A stretch of 10,548 nt of DNA, taken from a bacterium. Its GTDB lineage: Bacteria; Bacillota; Clostridia; Oscillospirales; Acutalibacteraceae. Positions 1 to 6,455 of this stretch are shown here, in pieces. Numbering within the stretch: position 1 is the stretch's first letter; every line of letters starts with the position of its first letter. The translations under genes and the position numbers were made by a program. The stretch covers positions 1 to 10,548 of the forward strand of contig JAHKXX010000314.1 of NCBI GenBank assembly GCA_020627425.1. The letters run 5' to 3'. The notes beneath the pieces are model-generated. The model saw nothing but the letters and a program-made list of their open reading frames with translations. It was not told where the DNA came from and searched no databases.

Positions 1-7
1 GTTTGAT

Positions 8-1321
8 TTGTTTAAAACAATCGCTAATGCCTGGAAAATTCCGGATCTTCGCAAGAAGATGCTCTTTACTATATTTATAGTTTTTATATTCAGACTGGGT
101 TCCGTTATCCCGGTACCGTTTCTGGATGTTATGGCACTCAAAAGCTTCGCTGAGGGCTGGCAGGAAAGCGGCAATATGCTTTCTTACTATGACGCCTTCT
201 CGGGCGGTGCCTTTTCAAACGCAACATTGTTCGCAATGTCCGTAACCCCGTACATCAACTCTTCAATTATAATGCAGCTTTTGTCTGTAGCGATCCCTCC
301 GCTGGAGAGACTGTCAAAAGAGGGTACGGAGGGACGTAAAAAAATAGCTACGATAACACGTTATGTAACAGTCGGACTCGGTATTATACAGGGTACTGCC
401 TACTACATATGGCTTTTAAGATCAAACGTAGTAAAGTACAACCAGTTTGACTTCTCCGGCGTGTTCGCAGCAGCTGTTATAATTCTTGCCTTCACCGCCG
501 GCACAGCCCTAATGATGTGGCTCGGCGAGCAGATCAACCAGAACGGCGTCGGCAACGGTATTTCTATCCTGCTCTTCGTCGGCATTATTGCAAGACTCCC
601 CGTTACCTTCGGTACACTCTGGGAATACTTCCAGCTGGGTCTGCAGGGCGATGTAAGCAAGATAATTCTGCCTATCGTATTCATACTGCTTTTCCTTGTA
701 ATTATATGGGTAATAGTATTTATGAACGATGCAGAACGCCGTATTCCCGTACAGTACGCAAAGCGTGTTGTCGGCAGAAAAATGTACGGCGGTCAGAGTA
801 CCCACCTTCCTATAAAGGTTGGTCTATCGGGCGTTATGCCTATCATCTTCGCAAGCTCCATTCTTTCAATACCCGCTACAATAGTGCTCTTTACGGGTCA
901 GCCCGATCCTAACTCTTTCTGGGGCGTTGTTTACAGCTGGTTTGATATGGGCGGCTGGATATATACGGTACTCTACTTTATAATGATCATAGGTTTTGCT
1001 TATTTCTATGTTACCATTCAGTACAATCCCATAGAGATGGCAAATAACCTTCGCCAAAACAACGGCACTATCCCGGGTATTCGTCCCGGTAAGCCGACAA
1101 CTGACTTTATAGCAAAGATCCTTTCAAGGATTACGCTCATCGGAGCGCTCTTCCTTGCATTCATAGCAATTATTCCGCTTGTATTCTCAAATCTGACGAA
1201 TATGCGCGGACTGACAATGGGCGGTACCTCGGTAATCATCCTTGTCGGCGTTGCACTTGAAACCATTAAACAGCTGGAATCCCAGATGATGATGCGTCAT
1301 TATAAGGGCTTCCTTGACTAA
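8..1321 (+). CDS. secY: SecY, protein translocase channel subunit (start at or near left edge)
   Basis: This is the pore-forming subunit of the SecYEG translocon in the cytoplasmic membrane, which passes unfolded preproteins outward with SecA and inserts membrane proteins. The 437 residues fit the family's usual length. About ten hydrophobic segments are visible, roughly at residues 17-37, 68-92, 114-136, 150-172, 180-197, 219-240, 270-297, 316-338, 371-394 and 405-420. Family signatures include TPYINSSIIMQLL (80-92), QINQNGVGNGISILL (175-189) and the cytoplasmic loop RRIPVQYAKR (244-253). The loop GTIPGIRPG (353-361) carries R359, at the place of the SecA-contact arginine R357 of E. coli. 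The TTG at 8 gives the typical N-terminus MFKTIANAWKIPDLRKK, but the frame stays open to base 2 and the ribosome binding site lies outside the window, so the start could be slightly upstream. It ends with tandem TAA TAA. Confidence 0.97.
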   Translation: MFKTIANAWKIPDLRKKMLFTIFIVFIFRLGSVIPVPFLDVMALKSFAEGWQESGNMLSYYDAFSGGAFSNATLFAMSVTPYINSSIIMQLLSVAIPPLERLSKEGTEGRKKIATITRYVTVGLGIIQGTAYYIWLLRSNVVKYNQFDFSGVFAAAVIILAFTAGTALMMWLGEQINQNGVGNGISILLFVGIIARLPVTFGTLWEYFQLGLQGDVSKIILPIVFILLFLVIIWVIVFMNDAERRIPVQYAKRVVGRKMYGGQSTHLPIKVGLSGVMPIIFASSILSIPATIVLFTGQPDPNSFWGVVYSWFDMGGWIYTVLYFIMIIGFAYFYVTIQYNPIEMANNLRQNNGTIPGIRPGKPTTDFIAKILSRITLIGALFLAFIAIIPLVFSNLTNMRGLTMGGTSVIILVGVALETIKQLESQMMMRHYKGFLD

Positions 1322-1346
1322 TAAGAACCGATCCGAATTCGCAAAA

Positions 1347-1374
1347 CAAAGATGAACGCTCTGCGTTCTCTTTG
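1347..1374 (+). promoter_or_regulatory. Strong hairpin in the secY-adk gap, no T-tract
   Basis: Arms 1347-1352 plus 1354-1359 pair with 1363-1374: GAACGC with GCGTTC around the loop TCT, then CAAAGA with TCTTTG. This makes 12 base pairs with a single bulged T at 1353. An alternative outer pairing, CGCAAA (1340-1345) with TTTGCG (1371-1376), would compete. The following bases are CGAAAGCGG, so it is not an intrinsic terminator. A role as an mRNA processing or stability element, or in protein-mediated control of adk, is inference only. The adk ribosome binding site at 1432-1438 lies outside the stem. Confidence 0.6.
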
Positions 1375-1446
1375 CGAAAGCGGAGTCAGACTGAATGCAA
1401 AAAAACACGCACTAATATGCGCTGCATAACGAAAGGAGAAAACATT

Positions 1447-2079
1447 ATGAAGATCATACTACTCGGTGCTCCCGGAGCAGGAAAAGGAACACAGGCAGAG
1501 GTTATCTGTGATCGTTTACAGATTCCTACGATTTCAACAGGAAATATAATAAGAGAAGCGCTGAAAAGCGGTACTGAGATGGGTCTCAAGGCAAAGTCCT
1601 TTATGGAAGCAGGTCAGCTCGTTCCCGATGAGGTAGTTATCGGTATCATAAAAGAGCGTCTTGCAAAGGACGACTGCAAAAACGGATTTATCCTCGACGG
1701 TTTCCCGAGAACCATTCCTCAGGCCGAGGCTCTGGACGCTATGGGTATAGCTATTGACAAGGTAATAGATATCGAAGTCAAGGACGAGGCTATAATCAAG
1801 AGAATGTCCGGACGCCGTGTTTGCGAAAAGTGTGGAGCAAGCTACCACATCGATTACAAAAAGCCGTCTGTTGACGGAGTTTGTGACAAGTGTGCAGGCG
1901 CCCTTGTTCAGCGTAAGGATGACCATCCCGATACAGTAAAAGCCCGTCTTGAGGTTTACCATAATGAAACAGAACCACTCAAGGATTATTACAACAAGCA
2001 GGGCAAGCTGACAATAGTTGAGGGTCAGGACAGTATAGAACATACTACCGCTCTTATCCTGAAGGCTGTCGAGGCTTGA
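1447..2079 (+). CDS. adk: Adenylate kinase with zinc-binding lid
   Basis: This cytosolic enzyme catalyses ATP + AMP = 2 ADP and sets the adenylate pool. The 210 residues match the long-lid bacterial form. The P-loop GAPGAGKGT lies at residues 7-15, the AMP-binding helix starts at STGNIIRE (30-37), and the GFPRT motif is at 85-89. The lid (about 122-159) carries two CxxC pairs, C126/C129 and C146/C149, the four-cysteine zinc site typical of Gram-positive adenylate kinases. The usual STGD is STGN here. The ATG at 1447 is chosen because AAAGGAG (1432-1438) sits 8 nt upstream and the protein opens with the canonical MKIILLGAPG. An in-frame extension upstream would run through the intergenic hairpin. 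The gene ends 3 nt before map, suggesting coupled translation. Confidence 0.97.
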   Translation: MKIILLGAPGAGKGTQAEVICDRLQIPTISTGNIIREALKSGTEMGLKAKSFMEAGQLVPDEVVIGIIKERLAKDDCKNGFILDGFPRTIPQAEALDAMGIAIDKVIDIEVKDEAIIKRMSGRRVCEKCGASYHIDYKKPSVDGVCDKCAGALVQRKDDHPDTVKARLEVYHNETEPLKDYYNKQGKLTIVEGQDSIEHTTALILKAVEA

Positions 2080-2082
2080 TTT

Positions 2083-2835
2083 ATGGTGATCCTGAAAACG
2101 ACCCGTGAATTTTCTGCTATGCGACACGCCGGCAGGATCGCGGGAAATGCATTGCACAAAGCAGGCGCGGCTGTAGAGCCGGGCATCAGTACTAAAGAGC
2201 TTGACGATATTATCAGAGGATATATAGAGTCCCAGGGTGCAAAACCAAGCTTTCTCGGTCTTTACGGATTTCCTGCCAGTGCATGTATATCGGTTAACAA
2301 TGTAGTCATCCACGGCATACCAAGCAGTAACACGATCCTGAAAAACGGAGATATAGTAAGTATTGACGTCGGCGCCCTGTTTGAGGGGTACCACGGCGAC
2401 ACAGCCTATACCTTTGCGTGCGGCGATATAAGCCCCGGCGCCCGGAGACTGCTCGAAACAACAAAGCAGGCGCTCTTTGAGGGTATAAAAAATGCCCGTG
2501 CCGGAAACAGAGTCGGTGATATAGGTGCTGCTGTACAAAAATATGCCGAGGCGCGCAGTTACTCGGTGGTAAGAGATTTCGTCGGCCACGGAGTAGGTGC
2601 GAAGCTGCACGAAGAACCAAGCGTACCGAATTACGGCACACCGAATAAGGGTGTGCGCCTGGTACCGGGCATGGCAATTGCTATTGAGCCTATGGTAAAC
2701 GAAGGAACGCACAGGGTGCGTACACTTTCGGACGAGTGGACTACGGTTACCCTTGACGGTAAGCTTTCCGCGCATTTTGAGCATACGGTAGCGATAACGT
2801 CATCGGGAACACATATATTGACTCTTCCGGACTGA
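2083..2835 (+). CDS. map: Methionine aminopeptidase, type I
   Basis: This metalloenzyme removes the initiator methionine from nascent proteins whose second residue is small, acting on chains leaving the ribosome. Its 250 residues are the usual length for the short bacterial type I form, without an N-terminal zinc extension. The pita-bread fold's five metal ligands are all present: D95, D106, H169, E202 and E233. The catalytic-site histidines H77 (in VIHGIP) and H176 are also present. Motifs include FVGHGVGAKLHEEP (166-179) and AIEPM (200-204). The start at 2083 lies 3 nt after the adk stop; GAGG at 2071-2074, inside the adk end, is the likely ribosome binding site, 8 nt away. The position between adk and infA is typical of Firmicutes. 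Confidence 0.97.
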   Translation: MVILKTTREFSAMRHAGRIAGNALHKAGAAVEPGISTKELDDIIRGYIESQGAKPSFLGLYGFPASACISVNNVVIHGIPSSNTILKNGDIVSIDVGALFEGYHGDTAYTFACGDISPGARRLLETTKQALFEGIKNARAGNRVGDIGAAVQKYAEARSYSVVRDFVGHGVGAKLHEEPSVPNYGTPNKGVRLVPGMAIAIEPMVNEGTHRVRTLSDEWTTVTLDGKLSAHFEHTVAITSSGTHILTLPD

Positions 2836-2847
2836 GGTGATCGGTAT

Positions 2848-3102
2848 ATGCAGTTTGAAAGAGGACAGATAGTCAGATCAAAAATGGGCAGAGACAAGGG
2901 TTACTTTTTCGTTGTACTCAGCGTCAGCAAGGAAGCGGCGATGATATGCGACGGAAAATACAGAACGCTTTCCCGCCCGAAAAGAAAAAAACTGATACAT
3001 CTGGCACCGACAAAAACGGTTATAGATGAAAGATCAATGGCAGCCGACAGTACGATCGGTAACGCAGTTGCCGAATTTAACAACAATAAACGTACTTCTT
3101 AG
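2848..3102 (+). CDS. Small KOW-domain RNA-binding protein (L14e-like)
   Basis: This 84-residue protein opens with a KOW-type module: GQIVRSKMGRDKG (6-18), then a hydrophobic strand FFVVLSV. That arrangement fits a small SH3-like barrel as in L14e/L6e-related RNA-binding proteins. A basic patch RPKRKK lies at 43-48, followed by a low-complexity tail. Genes of this kind sit between map and infA in many Firmicutes, and the same position here supports the assignment. The exact role is not established; RNA or ribosome binding is inferred from fold and context. The ATG at 2848 follows AGGTGA (2835-2840), which overlaps the last base of the map stop codon. Its own stop codon overlaps the infA ribosome binding site. 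Confidence 0.85.
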   Translation: MQFERGQIVRSKMGRDKGYFFVVLSVSKEAAMICDGKYRTLSRPKRKKLIHLAPTKTVIDERSMAADSTIGNAVAEFNNNKRTS

Positions 3103-3114
3103 GAGGTTATTTAA

Positions 3115-3333
3115 TTGTCAAAGCAGGATGTAATTGAGGTAGAAGGTATAGTTAAGGAAGCGCTTCCGAATGCCCAGTTTAAGGTAGAGCTTCAGAACGG
3201 ACATATGATCCTTGCTGTAATATCGGGAAAGCTGAGAATGAACTTTATCAGAATACTTCCCGGCGACAAGGTAACGGTAGAAATGTCACCCTACGATCTT
3301 ACCAGAGGTCGTATAACGTGGCGCAGTAAGTAA
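3115..3333 (+). CDS. infA: Translation initiation factor IF-1
   Basis: IF-1 binds the 30S A site and works with IF-2 and IF-3 to select the initiator tRNA. The protein is 72 residues, the standard length, and forms a single S1-like OB fold. Characteristic stretches are KQDVIEVEGIV near the N-terminus, FKVELQNGHMILAVISGKLR in the middle, and DKVTVEMSPYDLTRGRI near the end. The start is a TTG at 3115, supported by a perfect AGGAGG at 3101-3106 that overlaps the preceding stop codon and sits 8 nt away. No better in-frame ATG would keep the conserved N-terminus. It ends in tandem TAA TAA. Confidence 0.97.
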   Translation: MSKQDVIEVEGIVKEALPNAQFKVELQNGHMILAVISGKLRMNFIRILPGDKVTVEMSPYDLTRGRITWRSK

Positions 3334-3371
3334 TAAACCAATAGGTTTTGTACGAAAGGAATGATAACACG

Positions 3372-3485
3372 ATGAAAGTCAGACCTTCAGTAAAGAAAAT
3401 TTGCGAAAAGTGTAAGGTTATAAAGCGTAAGGGCAAAATCATGGTTATCTGTGAAAACCCGAAGCACAAACAGCGTCAGGGTTAA
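3372..3485 (+). CDS. rpmJ: 50S ribosomal protein L36 (zinc-binding type)
   Basis: L36 is a very small 50S protein that helps fold 23S rRNA. This open frame encodes only 37 residues, starting MKVRPSVKKICEKCKV. It carries the zinc ligands C11, C14, C27 and H32 (CxxC, then CxxxxH), so it is the zinc-containing form and not the cysteine-free paralogue. AAAGGA at 3355-3360 is the ribosome binding site, 11 nt from the ATG, a little longer than for its neighbours. Its place between infA and rpsM is the canonical order. Confidence 0.97.
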   Translation: MKVRPSVKKICEKCKVIKRKGKIMVICENPKHKQRQG

Positions 3486-3515
3486 GACGCTAAAATTAAC
3501 GGAGGTGCTAAAAGA

Positions 3516-3884
3516 ATGGCGCGTATTTCAGGTGTAGATTTACCCAGAGATAAAAGAGTAGAGATAGGCCTCACCTATATTTACGGTATAGGCCGCAAAA
3601 CAGCTAACGATATACTGTCCGCAACGGGCGTAAACCCCGATACAAGAGTAAGAGATCTTACAGAGGACGACATCAGCAAGCTGAGAGAATATATAGACCA
3701 TAATTGCCGTGTAGAGGGTGACCTCAGACGTGACATCGCTTTCGATATAAAGAGACTTATCGAGATCGGCTGCTACAGAGGAATCCGTCACCGCAAGGGA
3801 CTTCCTGTAAGGGGTCAGCGTTCAAAGACAAATGCCCGTACAAGAAAAGGCCCCAGAAAGACCATGGCTAATAAGAAGAAATAA
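3516..3884 (+). CDS. rpsM: 30S ribosomal protein S13
   Basis: S13 sits in the head of the 30S subunit and forms bridges to the 50S subunit and P-site tRNA. The 122 residues match the family. The N-terminus MARISGVDLPRDKRVEIGLT leads into the helix-turn motif YGIGRKTANDIL. The basic C-terminal tail contains RGIRHRKGLPVRGQRSKTNA and ends in lysines, as expected for the tRNA-contacting extension. GGAGGTG at 3501-3507 is 8 nt from the ATG. Confidence 0.98.
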   Translation: MARISGVDLPRDKRVEIGLTYIYGIGRKTANDILSATGVNPDTRVRDLTEDDISKLREYIDHNCRVEGDLRRDIAFDIKRLIEIGCYRGIRHRKGLPVRGQRSKTNARTRKGPRKTMANKKK

Positions 3885-3902
3885 TCAGGAGGGGATCAAC
3901 TT

Positions 3903-4307
3903 ATGGCAGTAAAGACAGGTGCGAAAAAGACCACTGTTCGCAGACGCCGTGAGCGCAAGAACATAGAAAAGGGTTCTGCACATATCCAGTCAACTTTCAA
4001 CAATACTATAGTTACTATATCAGATACACAGGGCAACGCTGTTTCATGGGCAAGCGCAGGCGAGCTGGGTTTCAGAGGCTCCAGAAAGTCTACCCCGTTT
4101 GCTGCACAGTCAGCTGCTGAGACAGCAGCAAAGGCTGCTATGGAGCATGGTATGAAGAGTGTAGAGGTTTACGTTAAGGGACCGGGTGCAGGACGCGAGG
4201 CTGCTATCCGCGCACTTCAGTCCGCAGGTCTTGAAGTAAGCATGATAAAGGACGTAACACCGATACCGCACAACGGTTGCCGTCCTCCGAAAAGAAGACG
4301 TGTATAA
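3903..4307 (+). CDS. rpsK: 30S ribosomal protein S11
   Basis: S11 lies on the 30S platform near the mRNA exit and the E site. The protein is 134 residues. Family hallmarks are AHIQSTFNNTIVTISDTQGN, the glycine-rich VKGPGAGREAAIRAL, and the C-terminal signature HNGCRPPKRRRV. The basic N-terminal stretch TTVRRRRERKN is typical of the Firmicutes form. AGGAGGGG at 3887-3894 precedes the ATG by 8 nt. It follows rpsM after an 18-nt gap. Confidence 0.98.
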   Translation: MAVKTGAKKTTVRRRRERKNIEKGSAHIQSTFNNTIVTISDTQGNAVSWASAGELGFRGSRKSTPFAAQSAAETAAKAAMEHGMKSVEVYVKGPGAGREAAIRALQSAGLEVSMIKDVTPIPHNGCRPPKRRRV

Positions 4308-4325
4308 AAGTGGAGGTACTAAGAA

Positions 4326-4922
4326 ATGGCAGTAAATAGAGATCCGATACTGAAAAGATGCAGATACCTCGGTATCAGCCCGGCTGTAGTAGGTATCACA
4401 AAAACATCAAACAGAAACCCCAACGCTAACTCCAGAAGAAAGGTTTCCGAATACGGTACACAGCTCAAGGAGAAGCAGAAGCTTAAATTTATATACGGCG
4501 TGCTTGAAAAGCCCTTCTATCATTACTTTGAGATTGCCTCAAAGATGGAGGGTCAGGCAGGTAACAACCTTATAACTATTCTTGAGTCAAGACTTGACAA
4601 CATTGCGTTTAGAATGGGTATGGCACTCACAAGAAGAGAAGCAAGACAGCTCGTTACACACGGTCACTTCCTCGTAAACGGCAAAAAGGTAGACATTCCT
4701 TCTTACCGCGTAAAGGTCGGCGACGTTATAGCTCTCAGAGATAAGAGTAAGAGCAGTTCTAAGTTTAAGGACATCATCGAGCAGACAAGCGGCAGAACAA
4801 CTCCGCTCTGGATGGAAGTAAACAAGGAGCAGATGTGTGCAAAGATCGTTCGTATGCCTGCTATAGAGGATGTTGACTACGAGGTTGCACCGCATCTTAT
4901 CGTCGAGTTGTACTCCAAGTAA
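4326..4922 (+). CDS. rpsD: 30S ribosomal protein S4, non-zinc form
   Basis: S4 binds 16S rRNA early in 30S assembly and contributes to decoding fidelity. It is 198 residues long. The N-terminal region (1-87) reads MAVNRDPILKRCRYLG and has only one cysteine (C12), so the four-cysteine zinc site of some S4 proteins is absent. The S4 RNA-binding domain spans about 88-150 with SRLDNIAFRMGMALTRREAR and HGHFLVNGKKVDIPSY. TGGAGGT at 4311-4317 is 8 nt from the ATG. In E. coli S4 is the translational repressor of this operon; whether that applies here is unknown. Confidence 0.98.
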   Translation: MAVNRDPILKRCRYLGISPAVVGITKTSNRNPNANSRRKVSEYGTQLKEKQKLKFIYGVLEKPFYHYFEIASKMEGQAGNNLITILESRLDNIAFRMGMALTRREARQLVTHGHFLVNGKKVDIPSYRVKVGDVIALRDKSKSSSKFKDIIEQTSGRTTPLWMEVNKEQMCAKIVRMPAIEDVDYEVAPHLIVELYSK

Positions 4923-4952
4923 TCCGATAGTTAATTGTAGGATATACATTTG

Positions 4953-4971
4953 CGGGCGGTATTACCGCCCG
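4953..4971 (+). promoter_or_regulatory. Perfect GC-rich hairpin just before the rpoA ribosome binding site
   Basis: CGGGCGGT (4953-4960) pairs perfectly with ACCGCCCG (4964-4971) around the 3-nt loop ATT, giving 8 base pairs of which six are G-C. No T-tract follows. The rpoA Shine-Dalgarno AAGGAGGT starts 5 nt downstream, at 4977. The stem is therefore placed to affect translation or processing at the rpsD-rpoA junction without covering the ribosome binding site. Function is inferred from position only. Confidence 0.65.
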
Positions 4972-4990
4972 ATGTTAAGGAGGTTAGCTG

Positions 4991-5950
4991 ATGATTGGGA
5001 TCCAAAAACCAAAGATAGATACCACCGAATTGTCCGACGGCGGAAAATACGGCAGATTTGTTGTAGAGCCGCTTGAGAGAGGCTTTGGCAACACACTCGG
5101 AAACAGTCTGCGCCGCGTGCTGCTTTCGTCCCTTGAAGGAGTAGCAGTTACAAGCATAAAGATTGACGGAGTGCTGCACGAGTTCTCGACAATCCCGGGA
5201 GTAAAGGAAGATGTTACCGCGATTGTCCTCAATATGAAGGGTCTGATTGCGAAGCTACACTGCGACGGTCCGAAGGTTGTTGAGATAAACGTAGAGGGTC
5301 CGTGCGAGGTAACAGCAGAGTCCATAAAGACAGACGCAGAGGTAGAAATACTCAATCCCGAGATGCATATTGCAACCCTCGGTGAAGGTGCTAAGCTCTA
5401 TATGGAGATCACACTTAACAAGGGACGCGGATATGTTTCGGCAGAACGCAACAAAGCCGAAATGGCAGGAAACGCAAGTATTATCGGTGTGTTGCCGATA
5501 GATTCTATATATACGCCCGTACTGAAGGTAAACTACACTGTAGAAAACACCAGAGTAGGACAGATAACTGACTATGACAAGCTGTCGCTGGATGTATGGA
5601 CAAACGGCGTTATTAACGCACAAGAGGCTGTGTCGCTCGCCGCAAAGGTGCTGACAGAGCATCTTGATCTCTTTGTAAACCTTTCAGACAAGGGTACAAG
5701 CACAGAGGTTATGATAGAGAAGAATGATCAGGGGAAGGAAAAGGTTCTTGAGATGACTATAGAGGAGCTTGATCTTTCGGTTCGTTCGTTCAACTGTCTG
5801 AAGCGTGCCGGTATAAACACCGTAGAGGACCTGATAAACAAGTCTGAGGACGATATGATGAAGGTCCGCAACCTTGGCAGAAAGTCTCTCGAGGAAGTAG
5901 TTGAAAAGCTGAACTCACTCGGTTTTCAGCTACAGGCTGACGAGGACTGA
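4991..5950 (+). CDS. rpoA: RNA polymerase alpha subunit
   Basis: Alpha dimerises to nucleate RNA polymerase assembly and contacts upstream promoter DNA and activators. The 319 residues show both domains. The N-terminal assembly domain (about 1-230) includes GNTLGNSLRRVLLSSLEG (33-50) and IDGVLHEFSTIPGVKEDV. The C-terminal domain (about 253-312) has a helix-hairpin-helix region with RSFNCLKRAGI and VRNLGRKSLEEV. R265 and N268, the UP-element-binding residues in E. coli alpha, are present at the same numbers here. The ATG at 4991 follows AAGGAGGT at 4977-4984. The gap after rpsD (68 nt) is wider than most in the cluster and contains a perfect hairpin. Confidence 0.98.
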   Translation: MIGIQKPKIDTTELSDGGKYGRFVVEPLERGFGNTLGNSLRRVLLSSLEGVAVTSIKIDGVLHEFSTIPGVKEDVTAIVLNMKGLIAKLHCDGPKVVEINVEGPCEVTAESIKTDAEVEILNPEMHIATLGEGAKLYMEITLNKGRGYVSAERNKAEMAGNASIIGVLPIDSIYTPVLKVNYTVENTRVGQITDYDKLSLDVWTNGVINAQEAVSLAAKVLTEHLDLFVNLSDKGTSTEVMIEKNDQGKEKVLEMTIEELDLSVRSFNCLKRAGINTVEDLINKSEDDMMKVRNLGRKSLEEVVEKLNSLGFQLQADED

Positions 5951-5989
5951 GCCGATACTAAACACAGAATGTTAAAGGAGTGAAAATCT

Positions 5990-6331
5990 ATGCCGGGAAC
6001 AAGAAAGTTAGGCAGAGACACTGCTCATAGAACTGCAATGCTCAGAGCTATGGTTACTTTTCTTCTTGAAAACGGAAGAATAGAAACAACCGTTACTCGT
6101 GCAAAAGAAGTCAGTGCAATGACAGAGAAATTTATTACTATAGCAAAGGTGGAAAACCTTCATAACAAGCGTCTGGCTCTTGCCTTTATCACAAAGGAAG
6201 ATGTTGTAAACAAGCTGTTCAAGGAGATCGCACCTAAGTACGTTGACAGAAACGGCGGCTATACAAGAATAACAAAGCTCGGACCGCGCCGCGGTGACGC
6301 TGCAGAGATGGCAGTTATAGAGCTTATCTGA
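5990..6331 (+). CDS. rplQ: 50S ribosomal protein L17
   Basis: L17 binds 23S rRNA near the peptide exit side of the 50S subunit. It is 113 residues, the short bacterial length. The start MPGTRKLGRDTAHRTAMLR and the C-terminal signature YVDRNGGYTRITKLGPRRGD identify it. AAAGGAGT at 5974-5981 precedes the ATG. It is the last gene of the cluster: it ends in three consecutive stops (TGA TAA TAA) and a strong intrinsic terminator begins 10 nt later. The ecfA-ecfT-truA-rplM-rpsI genes that follow rplQ in many Firmicutes are absent here. Confidence 0.98.
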   Translation: MPGTRKLGRDTAHRTAMLRAMVTFLLENGRIETTVTRAKEVSAMTEKFITIAKVENLHNKRLALAFITKEDVVNKLFKEIAPKYVDRNGGYTRITKLGPRRGDAAEMAVIELI

Positions 6332-6341
6332 TAATAAAGAG

Positions 6342-6377
6342 AACCGTACACGAGATAAAGCCGTGTACGGTTTTTTT
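6342..6377 (+). terminator. Intrinsic terminator of the ribosomal cluster
   Basis: AACCGTACACG (6342-6352) pairs perfectly with CGTGTACGGTT (6362-6372) around a 9-nt loop. The run of seven T residues covers 6371-6377. Placement directly after rplQ makes this the end of the long operon. Confidence 0.95.
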
Positions 6378-6413
6378 ATGAGTTAAAGCCAAATGCTATC
6401 TAAGTGTATAAAG

Positions 6414-6446
6414 AAAAACGCATCACCAATTTCGGTGATGCGTTTT
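6414..6446. terminator. Second, bidirectional-looking terminator hairpin
   Basis: AAAACGCATCACC (6415-6427) pairs perfectly with GGTGATGCGTTTT (6434-6446), 13 base pairs around a 6-nt loop. There is an A5 run on the left (6414-6418) and a T4 run on the right, so it could stop transcription from either side. On the + strand it backs up the terminator 37 nt upstream. On the minus strand it lies just after the repeat at 6456-6618 and gives a T5 tract, so it could end a minus-strand transcript of that element (inference). Confidence 0.75.
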
Positions 6447-6455
6447 CTGTATATA

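Noticed and set aside
517..912. 131-codon open frame on the plus strand inside secY
   Set aside because: An out-of-frame shadow of secY with an Arg- and Tyr-rich translation and no family resemblance.
1372..1446. N-terminal extension of adk by 25 codons
   Set aside because: It would start inside the intergenic hairpin. The conserved MKIILLGAPG start at 1447 has its own well-placed Shine-Dalgarno.
1534..2784. Long open frame of 416 codons on the minus strand
   Set aside because: It lies wholly antisense to adk and map, both unmistakable. The translation is rich in Cys, Tyr and Ser with no recognisable domain, a codon-bias shadow.
3361..3375. Four-codon mini-frame ATG ATA ACA CGA TGA overlapping the rpmJ start
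   Set aside because: AAAGGA directly abuts its ATG with no spacer, so initiation there is unlikely; probably coincidental.
6342..6446. Tandem hairpins considered as a CRISPR-like or attenuator structure
   Set aside because: The two stems have unrelated sequences and each has terminator features; no repeat-spacer periodicity.
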